DNA from: Chitinophagales bacterium
Lineage (GTDB): Bacteria > Bacteroidota > Bacteroidia > Chitinophagales > Chitinophagaceae
Reading direction: 5' to 3'
Length of the DNA: 64,000 nt
NCBI GenBank assembly: GCA_017303835.1
Contig: JAFLBI010000001.1
Location: 682,001 to 746,000, forward strand
Both the position numbers and the translations under genes were made by a program. This document shows, one piece after another, positions 58,964 through 64,000 of this stretch (positions are counted from its first letter, which is position 1; each line of letters starts with the position of its first letter). Below the pieces are notes generated by a model. The model made no database searches. It was not told the DNA's origin and saw only the letters and a program-made list of their open reading frames with translations.

Positions 58964-61435
58964 ATGACCAGAACCATACTCATCCTGCTGCTCCTGATCG
59001 CAGTTACAGAATCATTTGCAGGCACCATTCAAGGAACCATTAAAGAAAAAAAGGACGGGGCAATTATTCCCTTCGCATCAGTCTTAATCAAGGGTACCAC
59101 CAACGGTACTACAGCCAATTCAAAAGGTCAATATCAATTAAATCTGGAGCCTGGCAATTACACACTGCTTTGCCAGCATGTAGGACATAAGTCTGTTGAA
59201 AAGAAAATTACCGTCACAAAAGCAAGTCAAACTATCGACTTTGAACTGGAAGACCAACAATACGATCTGAAGGAAGTAGTTGTTAATACAAAAGGTGAAG
59301 ATCCTGCTTATGCCATCATACGTAACGCCATTAAGAAACGTTCAGATTATGAGAATGAGTTAGATAAGTTTCAATGTAATGTGTACATTAAAGGACAATT
59401 ACAATTGCGTGACTATCCCAAAAAGTTTTTAGGACAGAAAGTTGATTTTGAAGATGGCGATACGAGTAAGCGTAAAATGATTTTCCTGTCTGAGACCATT
59501 GCACGCTATACCAGAGATGGCGATAATAAACGAAAAACAGAAGTACTTTCAACCCGGGTGAGCGGACAAAGTGATGGATTTGGTTTTAGCAGTCCGCAAA
59601 TCATTTCATTCTATGAAAACAATGTGGCTTTAGGTAGGGGCTTGAACCCACGTGGTTTTGTTTCACCGATTGCCAACGGAGCATTGAATTTTTACAAGTA
59701 TAAGTTTGAAGGTACTTTCTTTGAAAACGGTAGAGAGATCAACCGCATTAAAGTGATTCCAAAAAGAAAGTACGAACCTTTATTCAGCGGGTATATTAAT
59801 ATTATGGAAGGCGACTGGAGAATCCACAGTACTAAATTGATGATATTGAAGGAACAGCAGATGCAGTTTCTCGATACACTTACCATAGAACAATTGTATG
59901 TGCCTGCAGGTAATAATTGGGTGATTAAAAACCAGGTGATTTATCCCGCCGGTAAGTTTTTCACTTTTGATTTTTTCGGAAGCTTTGTACAGATTTATGA
60001 TCAGTTTGATCTGAGTCCAAAACTGAAGCCAGATTTCTTCGATGCAACCGTATTGAAATTTGTTGACAGCTCTAACAAAAGACCCAAAGCATATTGGGAC
60101 AGTATTAGGCCAGTTCCGCTCCTTGAACTGGAAGCAAAAGATTATAAAAAGAAAGATAGTCTTGAACTTGTTCAGAAGGATCCAAAATACCTTGATTCGC
60201 TAGATAGGAAAGCCAACAAAGTTTCGCTGACCGGCATATTGCTCACAGGCGAATCATTCATAAAAAGAAAACGCAAAGAAAGTTTTAGTCTACCACCGAT
60301 ATTGGACTGGGTGAATTACAATGTTGTAGAAGGCTGGGTATTCAATGCTGCACCTAGTTGGGACAAACGATTTACTGAGAATGGGCGAGAGGAACTGACC
60401 ATTCAGCCAACGATTCGTTATGGTACGGGTAACCGGCACTGGAATGGCTATCTACGTTTGAACTATAATTTCGGGAAAAAGTATTTCAAGAACATCAATG
60501 TAGCCGCAGGATCAAGGGTTTTCCAATTCAATAATGCCAATCCAATTTTACCTAGATTCAACACGCTGGCTACCCTGAGTCGCGCAGAAAACTTTATGAA
60601 ATTGTATGAAGCCGGCTTTGCAACTGCAGCTTACAGTACTGGCTTAGGTAAGGGCGCAAGCTTCTTCACGAATGCACAATTTCAGGATAGAAGACCTTTG
60701 GAGAATCTGGCTAATCCAATCAGTTGGAGAAAAGGCAAGCCAGATAATTTCACGCCAAACTATCCTGTTGATTTACCAGGCGCAACACAAATAACCAGAC
60801 ATCAGGCTTTGAGCATTACAGCCGGCATCACTTGGCAACCTGGTGCACGGTATGTAGAATTCCCCGAAAGGAAAGTCAATGTAGGTTCCAGATATCCAAC
60901 ATTTAATTTGTCGCTTACACAAGGTATCCCCAATGTATTGGGTAGTGATGTTCAATACACCAAGTGGCGTTTTGGCATCAGTGATAACATCAATATGAAT
61001 CTGGGTGGTCGCTTAAATTATCGTGTACAAATGGGTGGTTTCTTGAACAAGTACAAAGTGTTTCTACCCGATTATCAACACATAGCTGGTAACCAAACCA
61101 TATTCAGCTCAGACTTCCTTAACAGGTTTCAATTGGCACCATACTACCGATTCAGTAATACTGCATCTTTCTATACGCAAGCGCATGTGGAGTATCACCT
61201 GAATGGTTTATTGACCAACAAAATACCATTATTTAAAAAGCTGAACTGGTTCTTTGTTACCGGTGCGAATAGTTTCCTTACAGCAGATAAACAATACAAT
61301 GAAGTATTCTTTTCCGTGGAGAATATCTTTAAGATTATTCGCGTTGACTTTATGCAAGGATTTGAATCGGGAGGCAATAAATACAGTGGCGTAAGGCTCT
61401 CATTCTCAGGATTATTAGCAGGTTCCAACGAATAA
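58964..61435 (+). CDS. DUF5686 outer-membrane protein with carboxypeptidase-like domain
   Basis: Exported protein of 823 residues with signal peptide MTRTILILLLLIAVTESFAG. The carboxypeptidase-D-regulatory-like domain (about 20-105: IQGTIKEKKDGAIIPFASVLI) is followed by DUF5686, with FQCNVYIKGQLQL and EGDWRIHSTKLMIL, and a C-terminal stretch rich in alternating hydrophobic residues and Gly/Asn, consistent with a beta-barrel (about 470-823). It lacks a TonB-dependent plug. The function is unknown; not a SusC-type transporter. Confidence 0.83.
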   Translation: MTRTILILLLLIAVTESFAGTIQGTIKEKKDGAIIPFASVLIKGTTNGTTANSKGQYQLNLEPGNYTLLCQHVGHKSVEKKITVTKASQTIDFELEDQQYDLKEVVVNTKGEDPAYAIIRNAIKKRSDYENELDKFQCNVYIKGQLQLRDYPKKFLGQKVDFEDGDTSKRKMIFLSETIARYTRDGDNKRKTEVLSTRVSGQSDGFGFSSPQIISFYENNVALGRGLNPRGFVSPIANGALNFYKYKFEGTFFENGREINRIKVIPKRKYEPLFSGYINIMEGDWRIHSTKLMILKEQQMQFLDTLTIEQLYVPAGNNWVIKNQVIYPAGKFFTFDFFGSFVQIYDQFDLSPKLKPDFFDATVLKFVDSSNKRPKAYWDSIRPVPLLELEAKDYKKKDSLELVQKDPKYLDSLDRKANKVSLTGILLTGESFIKRKRKESFSLPPILDWVNYNVVEGWVFNAAPSWDKRFTENGREELTIQPTIRYGTGNRHWNGYLRLNYNFGKKYFKNINVAAGSRVFQFNNANPILPRFNTLATLSRAENFMKLYEAGFATAAYSTGLGKGASFFTNAQFQDRRPLENLANPISWRKGKPDNFTPNYPVDLPGATQITRHQALSITAGITWQPGARYVEFPERKVNVGSRYPTFNLSLTQGIPNVLGSDVQYTKWRFGISDNINMNLGGRLNYRVQMGGFLNKYKVFLPDYQHIAGNQTIFSSDFLNRFQLAPYYRFSNTASFYTQAHVEYHLNGLLTNKIPLFKKLNWFFVTGANSFLTADKQYNEVFFSVENIFKIIRVDFMQGFESGGNKYSGVRLSFSGLLAGSNE

Positions 61436-61539
61436 TCAGCTGCAAACCTTAGTTTTGTCCTGCATTTTGCCCGGCCTGCAACCGGGTCCAAACATGGAAT
61501 ATTGGTCGCATTAGCGACGGATATCTAAAATCAAGACAT

Positions 61540-62607
61540 ATGGCCCTATTACACAACCGAGTGTCCAATGAGGAGCTGAAGCGCCGCCTCATGGAAGAAA
61601 CAGAACCGAGAACTACCATTAGCTTTTATCAGTATTTTCCAATTCAGAATCCACAGGAATTCAGGGATGCTTTGTACAAAGAGCTTGATGTTTTAAAAGT
61701 CTTTGGCCGGATTTATGTGGCTAAGGAAGGCATCAACGCGCAGATCAGTGTGCCTTCCAATAATTACGAAGCACTGAAAGCATACCTATACAGCATCGAA
61801 CCATTGAACGGATTAAGACTCAATATTGCGGTTGATGATGATGGAAAAAGTTTCTGGGTATTAAAAATCAAAGTGCGTGAAAAGATTGTAGCAGATGGGA
61901 TTGATGATCCAAATTTCAGCATGGAGCGAAAGGGTAAATATGTGAATGCAGCTGAAATGAATACCATGATTGAATCGGGTAATGCTGTTGTGATAGATAT
62001 GCGCAATCATTACGAGTATGAAGTTGGTCATTTTGAAAATGCCTTAGAAATTCCGTCAGATACTTTCCGTGATCAATTGCCCATGGCTGTTGATATGATG
62101 AAGGGTAATGAAGATAAGCAAGTGATTATGTATTGTACCGGTGGTATTCGTTGCGAAAAAGCCAGTGCATATCTTTTACACCGCGGCTTTAAGAATGTAT
62201 TCCATTTAGAAGGTGGCATTATTAATTACGCCAAGCAGGTTAAGGAAAATGGTTTACCCAGTAAGTTTATTGGTAAGAACTTTGTTTTTGACAATCGCCT
62301 GGGCGAGCGCATAACAGAAGATGTTATTGCAAAGTGCCATCAGTGCGGTAAACCTTGCGATACACACACCAACTGTAAGAATGATGGTTGTCATTTATTA
62401 TTCATCCAATGTCCTGAATGTGCTGCACAGCATGAAGGTTGCTGCAGTGTTGAATGTAAAGACACATTGCATCTTCCTTTAGAAAGACAAAAACAATTGC
62501 GTAGTGGTGTAAATCATGGCCAGCATGTATTTAATAAGAGCAAACAAAGACTTAGACCAACACTGGCGGAACATCTGGAGCTTAGAAAGGCGGAATCCAC
62601 CGTTTAA
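61540..62607 (+). CDS. trhO: Oxygen-dependent tRNA uridine(34) hydroxylase TrhO
   Basis: Rhodanese-family enzyme that makes 5-hydroxyuridine at tRNA position 34. It is 355 residues. Parts: N-terminal ferredoxin-like domain with [18 protein letters not shown], rhodanese domain (about 135-235) with active-site loop C199[13 protein letters not shown], and a Cys-rich C-terminal zinc-like module ([31 protein letters not shown]). The ends of trhO and purC abut, so no terminator fits between them. Confidence 0.92.
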   Translation: MALLHNRVSNEELKRRLMEETEPRTTISFYQYFPIQNPQEFRDALYKELDVLKVFGRIYVAKEGINAQISVPSNNYEALKAYLYSIEPLNGLRLNIAVDDDGKSFWVLKIKVREKIVADGIDDPNFSMERKGKYVNAAEMNTMIESGNAVVIDMRNHYEYEVGHFENALEIPSDTFRDQLPMAVDMMKGNEDKQVIMYCTGGIRCEKASAYLLHRGFKNVFHLEGGIINYAKQVKENGLPSKFIGKNFVFDNRLGERITEDVIAKCHQCGKPCDTHTNCKNDGCHLLFIQCPECAAQHEGCCSVECKDTLHLPLERQKQLRSGVNHGQHVFNKSKQRLRPTLAEHLELRKAESTV

Positions 62608-63531
62608 TCAGTATTGCTCAAGTGCTGCTGTAATTAGTGAATAAGTAGCTTCATCGGTCAATGCTTTTGGTTCGAAAGATTGGCCGATGACTTTTTCATA
62701 CAGTTCTATGTAACGTTTTGAAATGGTTTCTACCCATTCATCAGTCATCACCGGTACGGTCTGACCTTCTTTACCCATAAAATTGTTAGCAATCAGCCAT
62801 TCGCGTACAAACTCCTTACTTAGTTGCTTTTGTCTTTCACCTTTCTCCTGACGTTCTTCAAAGCCATCAGCATAGAAATACCTGGATGAGTCAGGCGTAT
62901 GTATTTCATCCATCAAATAAATGGTATCCCCAATTTTACCAAACTCATATTTGGTATCAACTAAAATAAGTCCTTGCTTGGCAGCAATAGTTTTACCTCT
63001 CTCAAACAATGCGAGGGTATATTTTTCAAGAATGGCCCATTCAGCTTCTGTGGCCAGACCCTGTGCGATAATGGCTTCCTTGGAGATATCTTCATCATGT
63101 CCTTCGGCAGCTTTGGTGCTAGGGGTGATGATTGGGGTGGGGAAATAGTCGTTTTCTTTCATGCCTTCAGGCATATTTACACCGCAGAGTGTTCTTTTGC
63201 CTGATGCATATGTTCTCCATGCATGCCCGGTCAGGTTACCTCTGACCACCATTTCAATTTTAAAGGGTTCGCATCGCCTGCCAATGCTAACATTTGGGGC
63301 AGGACTGGTTAACAGCCAGTTTGGACAAATATCCTCTGTAGCGGCCAGCATATATGCGGCTATCTGATTCAAAACCTGCCCTTTATAGGGTATAGGCCGG
63401 GGTAGAATCACATCAAAGGCAGAAATACGGTTACTGGCAACCATAACAAGTAAATGTTGCCCAATGGTATATACATCTCTTACTTTACCGCTATAGAAAG
63501 CTGTCTGACCTGGGAATTGGAACTGTGCCAT
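62608..63531 (-). CDS. purC: Phosphoribosylaminoimidazole-succinocarboxamide synthase
   Basis: SAICAR synthetase of purine synthesis, 307 residues (the long form). Seen: [59 protein letters not shown] and [12 protein letters not shown]. It uses ATP, CAIR and aspartate. It is convergent with and directly abuts trhO. Confidence 0.96.
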   Translation of the reverse strand: MAQFQFPGQTAFYSGKVRDVYTIGQHLLVMVASNRISAFDVILPRPIPYKGQVLNQIAAYMLAATEDICPNWLLTSPAPNVSIGRRCEPFKIEMVVRGNLTGHAWRTYASGKRTLCGVNMPEGMKENDYFPTPIITPSTKAAEGHDEDISKEAIIAQGLATEAEWAILEKYTLALFERGKTIAAKQGLILVDTKYEFGKIGDTIYLMDEIHTPDSSRYFYADGFEERQEKGERQKQLSKEFVREWLIANNFMGKEGQTVPVMTDEWVETISKRYIELYEKVIGQSFEPKALTDEATYSLITAALEQY

Positions 63532-63681
63532 GCCTCAAAAGTAGGCTGGGCCGGCAATTATATAGCGTTGAGTTTTAACCATTTTTTTCAACAAAATGGC
63601 TGGTTTTGTTAGCAAATAAAATTTTCCTGAGCAATCAACAATCCCTATTTTGCTGAATATTCTAATCCAAAATTTGCTATT

Positions 63682-64000
63682 ATGAGAAGATTCCTGCGAT
63701 CTGGCTTGCTATTGCTTGCTGCCATTTCAACAATGACAGCCTTTGCCCAGCAATCCACCACAGTATCTGGTAGTGTAAAGAATAGTAAGTCAAAAGAGAC
63801 TGTTTCAGCAGTTTCTGTGACGATCAAAGGCACTACTACAGGTACTTTCACTGACGACAAAGGTAATTTCAAGCTTTCCACCAATCAGAAACTTCCTTTT
63901 ACATTGGTTTTCTCCTCTGTAGGTTATGCCAATAAAGAGGTAGCTGTTAGCAGTAATAATCAGGAGGTAAATATTGACCTGGAGACTGCTTTCACCTTGG
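63682..64000 (+). CDS. SusC/RagA-family outer membrane protein, 5' part only
   Basis: Runs off the right edge. 106 codons are present from the ATG at 63682: signal peptide MRRFLRSGLLLLAAISTMTA..., then a carboxypeptidase-D-regulatory-like domain (VSGSVKNSKSKETVSAVSVTI, TGTFTDDKGNFKLS, LVFSSVGYANKEVAVSSNN). This is the usual start of SusC/RagA TonB-dependent transporters, which are followed by susD; DUF5686-type or other receptor starts look similar, so SusC is probable, not certain. A near-consensus -7 box (CTATTTTG) lies at 63645-63652. Confidence 0.7.
   Translation, partial: MRRFLRSGLLLLAAISTMTAFAQQSTTVSGSVKNSKSKETVSAVSVTIKGTTTGTFTDDKGNFKLSTNQKLPFTLVFSSVGYANKEVAVSSNNQEVNIDLETAFTL

Noticed and set aside
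61436-61539. Terminator after the DUF5686 gene
   Set aside because: The only hairpin (CCCGG...CCGGG near 61470-61487) is short and has no T-tract.

Overview
The window looks like Bacteroidota, most likely a Chitinophagaceae-type chromosome (inference). Grounds: a SusC/RagA-type outer-membrane gene entering at the right edge, an OMP beta-barrel receptor, a fused SecDF, a NusB with a long N-terminal extension, DUF4270, DUF5686 and GSCFA proteins, a bacillithiol deacetylase, and repeated TAnnTTTG promoter boxes (the Bacteroidota -7 element) with almost no Shine-Dalgarno sequences. No rRNA, tRNA, CRISPR, transposase or integrase was seen. Most of the window is ordinary, dense chromosome; about a dozen rho-independent terminators are clear.

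Layout. 1-4.4 kb: outer-membrane receptor, YajQ, ribosomal protein L31 type B, BshB1. 4.4-12.6 kb: methyltransferase, secreted M24 peptidase, HD protein, acyl-CoA dehydrogenase, an exported unknown with a DxDDT motif, YggS, a secreted PqqB-like protein, M20 amidohydrolase. 12.6-23.8 kb: serine hydrolase, stand-alone methylmalonyl-CoA mutase catalytic subunit, A-type Fe-S carrier, SecDF, lipoprotein PPIase, lysoplasmalogenase, GroESL. 24-27 kb: nusB, DUF1573 lipoprotein, yajC, coaE and small proteins. 27-31 kb: TylF-like methyltransferase, CPBP-like membrane protein, sugar porter with a possible LacI-type operator, fatty acid hydroxylase.

31.1-32.7 kb is the accessory island: ArsR-type repressor, MerTP fusion and a GDCCVxC protein in one overlapping operon. 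It has its own promoter, with a perfect palindrome over the -33 box, and its boundaries fit an integron gene cassette: GTTAGCTGC at the 5' end is exactly complementary to the first arm of a roughly 200-bp attC-like palindrome placed 12 bp after the last stop codon. No integrase or merA is in the window. Next to it, 32.9-35.4 kb is a tight five-gene operon (DUF4440 lipoprotein, exported ABM protein, MGMT/ATL-like protein, halohydrin-dehalogenase-like SDR with Tyr replaced by Pro, CYTH protein) that is the other candidate for undescribed biology.

35.5-46.7 kb: exported unknowns, NAD(P)-binding protein, alpha/beta hydrolase, ALDH7-type dehydrogenase, panB, ppx-ppk, rfaE2-flippase-panD, panC. With coaE, most steps to pantothenate and the last step of CoA synthesis are present. 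46.8-64 kb: GT5 N-domain protein, DUF4270 lipoprotein, metK, NUDIX, rlmB, HMG-CoA lyase, GSCFA, miaE and bioF-like genes, penicillin acylase family enzyme, DUF5686 protein, trhO, purC and the truncated SusC-like gene. Acyl-CoA dehydrogenase, HMG-CoA lyase and the mutase fit branched-chain amino acid or propionate metabolism.
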